Shown here piece after piece: positions 16,769 to 25,115 of a stretch of 64,000 bases of DNA; position 1 is the first letter of the stretch; each line of letters begins with the position of its first letter. A program made the translations under genes and the position numbers. Origin of the DNA: Pseudarthrobacter sp. NS4 (GTDB lineage Bacteria; Actinomycetota; Actinomycetes; Actinomycetales; Micrococcaceae); assembly GCF_024758005.1 (NCBI RefSeq), contig NZ_CP103288.1:1922001-1986000 (forward strand). The letters run 5' to 3'. Below the pieces are notes generated by a model. The model saw only the letters and a list, made by a program, of their open reading frames with translations. It ran no database searches and was not told the DNA's origin.

Positions 16769-17611
16769 TCACGATCGGGTGTCGAGGTAGTGCAGAATCG
16801 CCCGGGCCGTTTCCTCCGGGGCGCTGAGGTGGGGGCAGTGCCCGGTGGCCTGAAGCTGCACCAGGGTGCTGTGTTCCAGATTCTTGTGCAGGTAGGCGCC
16901 CACTTCCGGCGGGGCAAGCCGATCGTTGGAGCACTGCAGAATCAGGCAGCTGGTGCGCACCTTTTTCAGTTCAGGGCGGGTGTCGGAAAAAAAGGTTACC
17001 CCGGCGAAGTGCCGTGCGATGGACGGATTTGTCCGGCAGAAGCTGACACGCAGGTCCTCCGCTAATTCCGGCTCCTGCGGGTTGCCCATGACCATGGGCG
17101 CCAAGGCCGCGGCCCAGGCGAAATAGTTGCTATCCAGAGATGCCAGCAGGCCCTCGATGTCTTCCCGCGAAAACCCGCCCACGTAGCCATCGTACGGGTC
17201 ATCCGTATGACGGGGTGAAGGAGCAAGCAGGACCAGGTGGGAGAAACGGTTGGGGTCCTGCACTGCGGCGATCACGGCGATCATCGTGCTGACACTGTGG
17301 CCCACCAGGATGACGTCCTCAAGTTCAAGGGCAGCGCAAACCTCCAGCAAGTCCGACGCGTACCCATCCAGGGACCCGTACTTCTCCCAGTCATAGACGC
17401 TGATGTCGGAGTGTCCTGCACCAACATGATCAAAAAGCACCAGCCGGTAATCATCAATGAAATAGGGCAGCAGCTTCCGCCACATAGCCTGATCGCAGCC
17501 AAAACCGTGAGCAAACATCAACACAGGCCCATCATCCCGGCCGAATATGGTGACATTGTTCCGGCCGATTACCGCAGCAGCTGCTTCGATCACGTTCTCA
17601 CTGACCCTCAC
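16769..17611 (-). CDS. RsbQ-like alpha/beta hydrolase
   Basis: 280 residues, the normal size for the RsbQ/KAI2/D14 group. Matching motifs are HGFGCDQAMWR (oxyanion region), LFDHVGAGHSD, the nucleophile elbow GHSVS, an acid residue near CSNDRLAPP, and the catalytic His in GHCPHLS. In Bacillus, RsbQ is needed with the phosphatase RsbP for energy-stress activation of sigma B. No RsbP partner is seen nearby, so here it may hydrolyse or sense a small signal in another pathway. Flanks are repeat 1 on the 3' side and remnants on the 5' side. Confidence 0.88.
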   Translation of the reverse strand: MRVSENVIEAAAAVIGRNNVTIFGRDDGPVLMFAHGFGCDQAMWRKLLPYFIDDYRLVLFDHVGAGHSDISVYDWEKYGSLDGYASDLLEVCAALELEDVILVGHSVSTMIAVIAAVQDPNRFSHLVLLAPSPRHTDDPYDGYVGGFSREDIEGLLASLDSNYFAWAAALAPMVMGNPQEPELAEDLRVSFCRTNPSIARHFAGVTFFSDTRPELKKVRTSCLILQCSNDRLAPPEVGAYLHKNLEHSTLVQLQATGHCPHLSAPEETARAILHYLDTRS

Positions 17612-18097
17612 GTAGGGTGGCGTCCTGTCCCAGACTATCCACGGGAAATAGAGAATCCTAGGGATCCTCCCACATAACCTTCAAGGTGACGTCGATTCAG
17701 CCCGTTACATGCGACGCGGCTTACGCGACTCCTCCGACAGGGACCATGATCGCGATCAGAGCGTTGTCGGCCAGGGTATGGGCGAACCAAATTGGAGCCC
17801 GTCCAAAGTGCGACTCGCGGCCGAACCGCTCGGGGTCGACGTCGGGATGGGCGAGGCCGTTGTCCTAGTGGATGCGTAGCAGCTTGGCAGCATAGGCCGA
17901 GGACAGGCGGCCAAGCTGAAAGCGTAGATGGATCTAGCTACGCTGGAGCTTGCAAGCTTTCGCGGCCGAATAATCAATTTCGCATTGTTGGAGCACCTTA
18001 ATGGGACGGCAGCTATACGCTCGACGCCTCGTCTCAGGCGTCCCACATTCAGTCAGCACTTAAACCTGGGTGACATAGCAACCCCATTCAGAAACGC
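17612..18097. other. Intergenic region with a degraded coding fragment
   Basis: Contains a minus-strand fragment (17721-17925, listed separately). The rest has no supported gene and ends at the left inverted repeat of the insertion sequence. Confidence 0.45.
17721..17925 (-). pseudogene. Short coding remnant with an in-frame TAG
   Basis: One minus-strand frame reads GRLSSAYAAKLLRIH, then TAG at 17865-17867, then NGLAHPDVDPERFGRES and IWFAHTLADNALIAIM before a TAA at 17721. The protein-like composition on both sides of the stop suggests an old gene fragment. The family is not recognised and no start codon is evident. Confidence 0.35.
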
Positions 18098-18132
18098 GGG
18101 ACTGTCCGATAAACGGTGTGTGGAGTCCGGCC
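18098..18132 (+). repeat. Left terminal inverted repeat of the IS256-family element
   Basis: Begins GGGACTGTCCGATAAACGG and pairs with 19444-19478 in reverse complement, with about 31 of 35 positions identical. It lies downstream of the transposase gene. Confidence 0.85.
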
Positions 18133-18211
18133 GGTTTTCATTATTGAGTGGTTCTTTCGAACCGGCCGGCGAAGGTAATCGCGAACGCGTTTAGTGCAGG
18201 CTTCCACCTCA

Positions 18212-19423
18212 TCACCCAGCGTGCCCGACCGCCGCCGGTGGGTCAAGAGATCTGGTGACCAGATACAGGCATTTCAGGGCCGCGGTCTCGTTCGGAAAAT
18301 GCCCGCGGGCCCTCACTGCCCTTCGGTAGCGTGCGTTGATCGACTCGATCGCGTTCGTCGTGCAGATCACCCGCCGGATCTCCACGTCGTACTCCAGGAA
18401 CGGCACGAATTCAGCCCAGGAGGATTCCCAGAGCCGCACGATCGCCGGATATCGCTGGCCCCACTCGGCCGTGAACTCAGCGAACCGGTCCTTCGCCGCT
18501 TGCTCGGACGGGGCCGTGTAGACCGGCTTGAGCGCCTTGACGATGCCGTCGCGGTGCTGCCGTCCGGCATAGCGGAAGCTGTTGCGGATCAAGTGCACGA
18601 TGCACTGCTGCACAACCGTTCGCTCCCACGTCGTCGTGATCGCCTCCGGCAAGCCCTTGAGCCCATCGCAGACGGTGATCAACACATCCTCCACACCCCG
18701 GTTCTTCAGCTCGGAGAATACCTGCAGCCAGAACCGGGCACCCTCGCCACCGTCGCCGGCCCAGATGCCCAAGATCTCCCGCTCCCCGTTTGTGGTGACC
18801 CCCATGACGACGTAGAACGGGGTGTTGCGCACCTGCCCGTCACGGACCTTGACCACGACTGCGTCAACGAAGAGCACCGGGTAGATCGGGTCCAAAGGCC
18901 GGGCCGACCATTCGGCCAGTTCCCCGGCGACTTTCTCCGTGATGCGGCTGATGGTGTCTTTGGAGACTCTGGCCCCGTAGACCTCCTCGAAGTGCGCCGC
19001 GATTTCCCCGGTGGTCAGCCCCCGGGCAGAGAGCGAGAGCACGATCTGGTCGATCCCGTCCAGACGCCGTTTCCGTTTGGGCACGATCACCGGGTCGAAC
19101 GAGCCGTCCCGATCCCGGGGCACCTCAATCTCGACCGGGCCGATCTCGGTCAGCACGGTCTTTGACCTGGTGCCGTTGCGCATGTTGGCTGCGATCGGTG
19201 TCTGGCCATGCTCGTGCCCGAGGTGCTCGGTCAACTCGGCTTCCAGCGCGGTCTCGAGCACGTTCCTCGTGAGCTGGTTCAGCAGCCCGCCGGGGCCGAC
19301 CAGGCTCACGCCCTGTTCCTTGGCCTGCGCGAGCAGCCGCTCCGCAAGCTCCTTCTGATCGATGATCTCTCCCGTCACAGGATCGATCATCACCCCTGTC
19401 ATCTCGGTCGTGGACTCTGACAC
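18212..19423 (-). CDS. IS256-family transposase with a C-terminal frameshift
   Basis: 403 residues as read. The mutator/IS256 domains are intact through the DDE core: the DEDE-type acids lie around VLFVDAVVVKVRDG, VCDGLKGLPEAI and TNAIESINARYRR. Near the end, after YLVTRSLD, a one-base loss in the G run at 18240-18242 diverts the frame to an early stop at 18212. One base more would restore the standard tail (ARWVMRWKPALNAFAITF) and a stop at 18141. The start is taken as GTG at 19423, with AGGAG six to seven bases upstream; an upstream ATG at 19456 is less likely. Activity without the last 20-odd residues is uncertain. Confidence 0.9.
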   Translation of the reverse strand: MSESTTEMTGVMIDPVTGEIIDQKELAERLLAQAKEQGVSLVGPGGLLNQLTRNVLETALEAELTEHLGHEHGQTPIAANMRNGTRSKTVLTEIGPVEIEVPRDRDGSFDPVIVPKRKRRLDGIDQIVLSLSARGLTTGEIAAHFEEVYGARVSKDTISRITEKVAGELAEWSARPLDPIYPVLFVDAVVVKVRDGQVRNTPFYVVMGVTTNGEREILGIWAGDGGEGARFWLQVFSELKNRGVEDVLITVCDGLKGLPEAITTTWERTVVQQCIVHLIRNSFRYAGRQHRDGIVKALKPVYTAPSEQAAKDRFAEFTAEWGQRYPAIVRLWESSWAEFVPFLEYDVEIRRVICTTNAIESINARYRRAVRARGHFPNETAALKCLYLVTRSLDPPAAVGHAG

Positions 19424-19443
19424 GGCCGTCTCCTCTCGGATTG

Positions 19444-19478
19444 GGCCGGACCCCACACACCGTTATTCAGACAGTCCC
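19444..19478 (-). repeat. Right terminal inverted repeat of the IS256-family element
   Basis: Reverse complement of the left repeat with about four mismatches; lies upstream of the transposase start and probably contains its promoter. Confidence 0.85.
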
Positions 19479-19606
19479 TGGGTTAGTCCCGGCTACTATC
19501 AGGAGCCAGTGGAGTGGCTGCTTAGCGGTAATGGTTGTTGGCGGTGGCGGTGTTCGCCGTTGACTTGGGGCCAAGCCTTGCTCTGGCAGTTCGAGCTTTG
19601 GGTTCC

Positions 19607-20637
19607 TCAGGGCAGGTCGAAGGGCAGTGTTTTGTAGGCGGTGTTTTTGTTCATGTTCCAGCCGGCGATGAGGCCGGAGCCGATCATTTGGTCGCTGAGG
19701 CGGGCGAGGCGGTAGGCGGGGTCGGTGTCGAGTGCTAGTTGGAGGAATTGGTGGGCTTTGCTGCCTTTGCCTTCCCACCAGTTGATGTAGCCGATGGCCG
19801 TGAGGACCGGTGCGGAGTGTTCGGGGCTGGTGCGGGTGTAGGCGTGCAGGAGCAGTTGCTGTGCCCACTCGATGCGTGACCACCTCGGGGCGGCTTCAGT
19901 TTGGGCGAACAGGATCTGCTGCATAGGTTCGTCCACTCCGGGGATGTCTGCGATGAGCCGGTCGCGGATTGCCGGGAATTGCAGGTTGGCGACCAGGGCA
20001 TGGCAGTCGTCGTCGTTCGGGAAGGTTCTGGAGTCGAGCATGTTTGACCAGAGTTTCCTGCCCTGCTGCAGAGCGGAGTCGATGGGCTGGGTCCTGATGG
20101 TTTCCATGTGATGTTCGACGGCGGCCGCTTTCGTTTTTCCTGGCTGGTGGTTGGGAGGGTGATCCGATCGGTTGGTTCGATGGAGCTGCCCCGGTAGATG
20201 AATTCGGCGTTGATCGCACTGGTCTCGGTTGAGCTGACGGGCAGGGCGAGGCTGGTGCCGGGGTCGCCGTCGTAGGGGGAGGTTTCGTCTCCGACGAAGA
20301 GTCCGTCCCGGATGGTGATGCCCTGTTCGGCGAGGACCCCGGTGAGCGCGGCGATGGTGCCGGCGTGCGGCCTGGCCTGTCCGGGGTGGGCGGTTTCGCT
20401 GGTGTAGACGGCGAAGAGGATGGATGTGGCGTTGGTGTCGCTGGTGAGATAGTGGGCGACGGTGCGTGCGTAGGGGAGTTCCTGCCCGGGTTGGCGGGGG
20501 AGATCGATGCGCAGGGTCGCGCCGATGCTGTTCTCGTTCAGGGTGATGCAGACCAGGCTTTCCTGCGGCCAGAAGCCCAGGGTGTGGCCGATGAAGCTGA
20601 GTACATCTGATGGTGTTTTGATCGTGAGCTTTTCCAA
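19607..20637 (-). pseudogene. DUF4192 family protein, split by a frameshift
   Basis: The N-terminal half (TPSDVLSFIGHTLGFWPQESLVCI and GATLRIDLPRQPG, residues about 8-50) is characteristic of DUF4192, an actinobacterial family of unknown function. After about 170 residues the frame is lost in the five-T run at 20134-20138, and the rest of the protein (HHMETIRTQPIDSALQQGR, AIGYINWWEGKGSKAHQFLQ, LADPAYRLARL-like C-terminus) continues in another frame to the stop at 19607. Adding one base in the run restores a protein of about 342 residues. It lies just beyond the insertion sequence. Confidence 0.8.
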
Positions 20638-21076
20638 GATCCCGTGGTTCCCTTCACCCTGGTTCTTCCGTGTTGTTGTGCGGTTGTTGGTTGTGGGCGT
20701 CGTTCTGGTAGGGGACCACCCGCTGGGTTGAGGGGCCGGAGTGCAACTTGGGGAACCGGCGCCGGGGCGAAAACTTCAGCTGGAGGCAAGGCATCACTGT
20801 TCTGGTGATGAAGTTTCCGGTTCCGGGGTCGGCGCGGTAGCGCCCTGGTTGCGTGGAGGACCCGCCCAGCGATCATGGGGCATATCAGAATGACAAGCAG
20901 TCATAAAGCTTTTGCTCATTCATCGGGGTACTGGGATCAGGCAGCATGACTTCTGCGGAGGATGAGATGTCACGCCGCAGGGGAGTCCGTTCCCTGAGTC
21001 GCCGGGTAGGAGTAACCGAAGTGCCCGCCTAAGTCGGGTATCAACGGTAGGGGGCTTTGGATGGTTTGATTAGTCG
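20638..21076. other. Intergenic region with a possible structured leader
   Basis: About 440 bases between divergent genes. The last 150 bases before the lytic transglycosylase contain several short complementary segments (for example GCCGCAGGGG, TTCCCTGAG, CCGGGTAGG and CCCGCCTAAGTCGGG). Cell-wall hydrolase genes of actinobacteria often have a ydaO-type leader, but the conserved riboswitch core was not clearly found. Confidence 0.35.
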
Positions 21077-21826
21077 ATGCTTCGTCTCAGACGCCTCGTG
21101 GTCCTTATCCTGTTTGCGGTTTGTGTCACCACCGCGTCATTGTTCTGGGCGCTTGGGCAACCTGGCGTGGACGTCCGTCGTGCCTTTTCTCCACCGCCGC
21201 GTGCGGAGGCGGAGCTCGAAATGCTGTCCTCCGGTATGACCGCCGCCGTGAACGTCACCAGAAACCCGGACGCCCAGTGGGTTGTTTGGACTGCAGGGCA
21301 GACCGGAATCCCTGAACGCGCGCTGCGGGCGTATGTTGCCGCGGCTGTGACCGTGAATGCTACTGCTCCGGCGTGCGGGATCGGTTGGAACACTGTGGCG
21401 GCCGTTGGTTTCGTCGAAACAGCACACGGGACATACGGCGGCGGCAGCCTGACAGCCGCGGGGCAGGTGAGCCGCCCGGTTGTGGGCCCGGTCCTGAACG
21501 GTGCCGGATTCGCCGCTATCGCCGACACGGACGCGGGCGCCCTGGACGGGGATACCCGCTGGGACCGTGCTGTGGGACCGATGCAGTTCATTCCTTCCAC
21601 GTGGCAGCTCGTAGGGCGGGACGGGAACGGGGATGGAACGGCGGATCCGTTCAATGTCGATGATGCCGCCCTTAGTGCGGCGACTTATCTGTGTGCCGGC
21701 GGCCGTGACCTCACAACCGCGGGCGGGTGGACCGACGCGATCTACGCCTACAACCAGTCCGATGCCTATATCCGGCAAGTGCGTGACCAGGCCACGGCCT
21801 ACGCAGCAAAGGCTGGCACCAGGTAA
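21077..21826 (+). CDS. Secreted lytic murein transglycosylase
   Basis: 249 residues. A membrane anchor or signal sequence spans residues 5-28. The catalytic domain carries the conserved glutamate in VGFVETAHGTYGG, the substrate-binding GPMQFIPSTWQLVG motif, the Asp-rich DGNGDGTADPFN segment and a late AIYAYNQSDAYI motif. Such enzymes cleave the MurNAc-GlcNAc bond of peptidoglycan and release anhydro products. A second hydrolytic activity is not seen. It faces the DUF4192 gene across the possible leader region. Confidence 0.88.
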   Translation: MLRLRRLVVLILFAVCVTTASLFWALGQPGVDVRRAFSPPPRAEAELEMLSSGMTAAVNVTRNPDAQWVVWTAGQTGIPERALRAYVAAAVTVNATAPACGIGWNTVAAVGFVETAHGTYGGGSLTAAGQVSRPVVGPVLNGAGFAAIADTDAGALDGDTRWDRAVGPMQFIPSTWQLVGRDGNGDGTADPFNVDDAALSAATYLCAGGRDLTTAGGWTDAIYAYNQSDAYIRQVRDQATAYAAKAGTR

Positions 21827-21895
21827 GCAGTCAGCGGTCGGGCTGTTGCGGGTGTGTCCCCGCCCAAGTGTTAATCCAGCGCCTTCGCGGTAGGC

Positions 21896-22037
21896 CAAAA
21901 AGAGTGTGGACAGTGTCCACACTTCCGACCTCGGACTGGGCTTTACAGCCGCCGGACTGCTCAGGATTCCGCATGTTTTCGCGGGTCCCCAGTGTTTTTC
22001 AAGGGCTGGAATGCAGTTCGAGTCCCACCTCGGGCAC
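21896..22037. repeat. Dispersed repeat 2, copy A: hairpin plus tRNA-like 3' segment
   Basis: About 142 bases matching 49081-49223. It opens with CAAAAAG, contains a 9-bp hairpin (21903-21911 with 21915-21923), a shared GGATTCCGC block, and an almost identical 34-base end that includes GTTCGAGTCCCACCTCG, which resembles a tRNA T-loop and acceptor end. No complete tRNA can be folded here. Confidence 0.75.
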
Positions 22038-22468
22038 AGTGTTTCCGCAGGTCAGACGGTTTTTGTTCGCTGCGTGTTGACAAAGCTTGACGCCGTCCTG
22101 CTCTTGTGATTAAAGGCTCATTCAGCTGCTTGTGAAGTTGCATCAGTGACGTTCGGGCAGAAGCACGCGGGCTCGCTTGGAGGCACCGGCGTCCGCTACC
22201 GAGTTGCTACGAGAATTGCCAGCCAGGCAGGAACTCGCACGACTCAACGAAAATTTAGGCGATACCGTCATCGCGCTCGTTCAGCCGGCGAGACGCCTCA
22301 TATCGCAAGGCTTCGAGACGACTTCTGGGGTGAAGCCCTTGAGCTGCCTTCACCGGGCAGTTTCGGGAGAGCCTGCAAAAGGCGCGCAGGAATCCTGCTC
22401 CGGGACGGGCCAGTTGTGGTGCCGCTGGGGCGATTATCTGGCTTCGTAAAAACTCACCGGTCCGCTTT
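22038..22468. other. Intergenic region
   Basis: About 430 bases between repeat 2 and benE. Plus-strand frames at 22146-22517 and 22177-22449 have some helical, protein-like stretches (ELPARQELARLNENLG) but no ribosome-binding site or family match; they may be remnants. Confidence 0.35.
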
Positions 22469-23794
22469 TTACGATCCTGCATGGTCCGGACGCTCCAGCA
22501 GCTGCGAGGCGGCGTAACCGATGACCAGGCCGCAGAAGGCTGCGTGGATGCTGAACAGGTCCAGGCCGGAGATGGTCACCACGAAGGTCACCAGCGCGCC
22601 CAGCGTAAAGGTGGAGGAGAAGGCGGTCACGAATGCCTGCTGGAGTGCGCGCAGCATCGCAATTCCGCCCAGGACCAGGACGAATTCCCTGGGCGTGGCA
22701 AGCATCAGCCGGGTCAGGGTGGGGGCCAGGGCTGCGAAGAGCAGGGCGAGGCAACCATAGGTCACCGCTGCTGTGTACTGCCGTTCTTTAACTCCCGACG
22801 ACGTCAACAGGGCGTTCGTAGGGCCCGTCACGCAAGCCGATACCGCGCCGAAGCCGGCGTTCAGCAAGGAGAACGCGCCGGAAACGATGGCGAAAACGTT
22901 CACGGGCGGCCGGTGTCCGGCCGTCCGAAGCACGGCGATGCCCTGGCCATTCTGGACGAACAGCACCGTCAAGGCCAGGGGAACCACCAGCTCCAGCTGC
23001 GACGCCCACGTGAACACCGGAGGGGTGAAGACCGGGGCGGCCAGGAGGGGTCCCGGCTCCGCGGGAACAAACTGCCCGCTGACCGCCACCGCCAGGCAAC
23101 CGGCCACCAGCGTCCCCAGAACGGGGGGAAGGAATTTCCCCAGGGCCGGCAGGGCGGTCAGGAGCAGGAACGCGCCCACCATCGGGGCCGCGACGGCCGG
23201 GTTGGCTTGGCTTGAGGAGACGATGTCCGTGCCGAAGCGGAGGAACACGGCGGCGACCATGGCCATGACGATCGGCAGGGGGATCGTCGCCATGATCCGA
23301 CGGACCACTCCGGTGGCGCCCAGTGCCAGGATGAGCAGGCCGGCAGTGAAGAACGTGCCCACCACCTCCGCAAAGGAAAGGTGCTGCAGCGACGGCCCGA
23401 GCAGTACCGTGCCGGGAATCGACCAGGCGAACGCCAATGGCTGCCGGTACAGCAGCGACATAATCAGTGTCGCGGCACCGCCGGAGAACATGATCCCGAA
23501 AACCCACGAGGCGAGCTGGTCCTGGCTCAGCCCGCCCGCTGCCCCGACGGCGAGGGTGACGGCGATGGGCCCGGAAGCCGTGAAGACCAGGCCAATGGCG
23601 CCGTTGGAAAGGTAGGTCGGGGCTACGTCCCGGAGGAAACGGCGTGGTCCGGCTGGACGGGCTCCGGGCCGTTCCAGGAGCGGTTGCTGCGCAGGCGGCA
23701 TCTCAGCGGCCGCCAGCCCGGGCGCCGGCTCATGGGGGACGGGCGCTGCTGCGGTCTCGGGTTGGGTGGCTGGGTCCTGGCGGAAAGTGGGCAT
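22469..23794 (-). CDS. benE: Benzoate/H+ symporter BenE
   Basis: 441 residues with about twelve membrane segments, full length for the BenE family. The region SNGAIGLVFTASGPIAVTLAV, FAWSIPGTVLLGPSL and FGAVSACVTGPTNALLTSSG are diagnostic. It imports benzoate with protons. The ATG at 23794 has AGGAG six bases upstream; a longer start at 23890 would add an unlikely leader. It lies downstream of catA on the same strand, separated by a hairpin at 23831-23852, so partial read-through from the catA promoter is likely. The window also encodes a second importer, BenK. Confidence 0.92.
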   Translation of the reverse strand: MPTFRQDPATQPETAAAPVPHEPAPGLAAAEMPPAQQPLLERPGARPAGPRRFLRDVAPTYLSNGAIGLVFTASGPIAVTLAVGAAGGLSQDQLASWVFGIMFSGGAATLIMSLLYRQPLAFAWSIPGTVLLGPSLQHLSFAEVVGTFFTAGLLILALGATGVVRRIMATIPLPIVMAMVAAVFLRFGTDIVSSSQANPAVAAPMVGAFLLLTALPALGKFLPPVLGTLVAGCLAVAVSGQFVPAEPGPLLAAPVFTPPVFTWASQLELVVPLALTVLFVQNGQGIAVLRTAGHRPPVNVFAIVSGAFSLLNAGFGAVSACVTGPTNALLTSSGVKERQYTAAVTYGCLALLFAALAPTLTRLMLATPREFVLVLGGIAMLRALQQAFVTAFSSTFTLGALVTFVVTISGLDLFSIHAAFCGLVIGYAASQLLERPDHAGS

Positions 23795-23830
23795 CCGGGC
23801 TCCTGGCTGCGTGGTCAGAAAAGGCAGGCA

Positions 23831-23852
23831 CCCCGGAGATGCAGCTCCGGGG
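23831..23852 (-). terminator. Hairpin between catA and benE
   Basis: Perfect 8-bp stem CCCCGGAG/CTCCGGGG with a 6-base loop, just after the catA stop at 23906. No U tract follows, so it may attenuate rather than fully stop transcription into benE. Confidence 0.6.
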
Positions 23853-23905
23853 CGCCTGGGTTGCCGGGACCTGGCACCGGCCTCAGGCAAGCAGGGGCAA
23901 AAGTC

Positions 23906-24790
23906 CTACTTGGTCTCGCCTTCCTTGGCGAGGACGTAGTTGTACACAGCGTCCTCGCCGGCTCCACCATCCGTGCGGGGTTTGGGGTCCAGCATCAGTT
24001 CAGGCTTGACGGCCGAGGCGATGTCGTCTGCGTTGTGCGGGTCACCCGGGAAGTAGAGCTGCTGGGTGACGGGCTGGTAGCCGGGTGCCGACACCTTGAT
24101 GTGGATGTGGGCCGGACGCCAGGCGTGCCAGCCGGCCGCCTCAATGAGCTGACCGCAGGCGCCGTCCGTGGGGATCTGGTACGGCGCCGGGCGCATGGTG
24201 TTGATTTCGAAACGGCCTTCGTCGTCGGCCTTGACCGTGGCCCGGAAGAGCCACTCCGGCAGGCCCGGGGCGTACTGCGAGTAGAAGCCGGCGGCGTCCG
24301 CGTGCCAGATCTCCACCTGCGCACCCTGGAGGGCATTGCCGTTGGTGTCCGTGAACTGGCCGGTGAAGCGCAGGGGGGTGCCCTCTTCCCCGTCGCGCAT
24401 GAGGACAGTGGCCGGCGTCGCAAGCTCCGGAGAGCCGGGTACGTAGTACGGGCCCTCGATGGTGCCCCTCGTGCCGGGACGGTCCTGGGAGTTGACGTCT
24501 TCCACCGTGTGCTCCAGCCACACGTCCAGGAACAGCGGCCACTCGCCGTCGGTGCCTACCTTGATCAGCCACGCCTTCAGCGCGTTGTATTCCTCGTAGG
24601 TGACCTGGTGCTCAACGACGATGTCATTGGCGGCCTTGATGAGCGCCCCGGCCAGCAGGCTCACGCGCTCCTTGGGCACCGTCAGTTCCGAGAGCTTACC
24701 GGAAGCGGCGAAGCGCTCGGTGGCCTTCGATCCGGCTTCAACGGCAGTGCCCTCTTTCTCGTTCCGGGTATCCAGCTGGGTCTCAGTCAT
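23906..24790 (-). CDS. catA: Catechol 1,2-dioxygenase
   Basis: 294 residues, normal for intradiol dioxygenases. It cleaves catechol to cis,cis-muconate using non-heme Fe(III). The four iron ligands can be placed at Tyr116 (GPYYVPG), Tyr204 (APYQIP), His228 and His230 (PAHIHIK). An N-terminal helical dimerisation domain precedes the catalytic beta-sandwich. The ATG at 24790 follows GGTGGAGA. It is transcribed away from benABCD from a shared 325-base region with a candidate operator. Confidence 0.96.
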   Translation of the reverse strand: MTETQLDTRNEKEGTAVEAGSKATERFAASGKLSELTVPKERVSLLAGALIKAANDIVVEHQVTYEEYNALKAWLIKVGTDGEWPLFLDVWLEHTVEDVNSQDRPGTRGTIEGPYYVPGSPELATPATVLMRDGEEGTPLRFTGQFTDTNGNALQGAQVEIWHADAAGFYSQYAPGLPEWLFRATVKADDEGRFEINTMRPAPYQIPTDGACGQLIEAAGWHAWRPAHIHIKVSAPGYQPVTQQLYFPGDPHNADDIASAVKPELMLDPKPRTDGGAGEDAVYNYVLAKEGETK

Positions 24791-25115
24791 GGCGGTCTCC
24801 ACCTTCGTCGTTGAAATTGGGGCCAGGAAGGTCTCCTGTACCCGCCGCGGGACGCTGGCACAGGAGAACCTGCCGTCCGTGGCGTCGCGTGATGTCTGTC
24901 TCATCGTAGGTCCGAAGATAATGACGAAACAAATATTGATAAGGCTGGTTTCTAGTCATTATTGGGACATAAAAGCACCCTTGGTCGACCCTAGGTGTTT
25001 GCCGGATGTGAGACCAGTCACGAGGGGGAAGAATTGCCTCTAACGTCCACCGCCGGCATCGCCAGCCAGGACCTCCCGCCCTTCCGTCCAGCAATCTCCA
25101 ATGAGGGAGCACGCC
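24791..25115. promoter_or_regulatory. Divergent catA/benA control region
   Basis: About 325 bases between the two start codons, AT-richer than its surroundings around 24910-24980. It holds the inverted repeat at 24918-24962 and must carry promoters for both catA and benABCD. A GAGGGAG ribosome-binding site precedes benA. Confidence 0.7.
24918..24962. promoter_or_regulatory. Inverted repeat, candidate operator for BenR or CatR
   Basis: ATAATGAC at 24918-24925 and its exact reverse complement GTCATTAT at 24955-24962, with AAAC following each half at similar distance (1 and 3 bases). The centre-to-centre spacing is 37 bases, about 3.5 helical turns. It sits near the middle of the divergent promoter region. 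Confidence 0.55.

Larger units (their letters stand above)
18098..19478 (-). mobile_element. IS256-family insertion sequence
   Basis: About 1.38 kb, bounded by 35-bp imperfect inverted repeats (18098-18132 and 19444-19478) that differ at about four positions, and carrying a single minus-strand transposase gene. Size and repeat length fit IS256 elements. The eight bases on each side do not match, so no target-site duplication is visible; one end may have recombined since insertion. The transposase has a frameshift near its 3' end. Confidence 0.9.

Noticed and set aside
21985..22037. Intact tRNA gene at the tRNA-like end of repeat 2
   Set aside because: The T-stem does not pair and no D-arm, anticodon arm or 5' acceptor strand can be found; the same applies to the copy at 49170-49223.
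23381..24814. Open frame of 477 codons on the plus strand across benE and catA
   Set aside because: Antisense to two genes with clear catalytic motifs; the translation is Arg/Gly-rich and low in complexity, as expected for a shadow frame.
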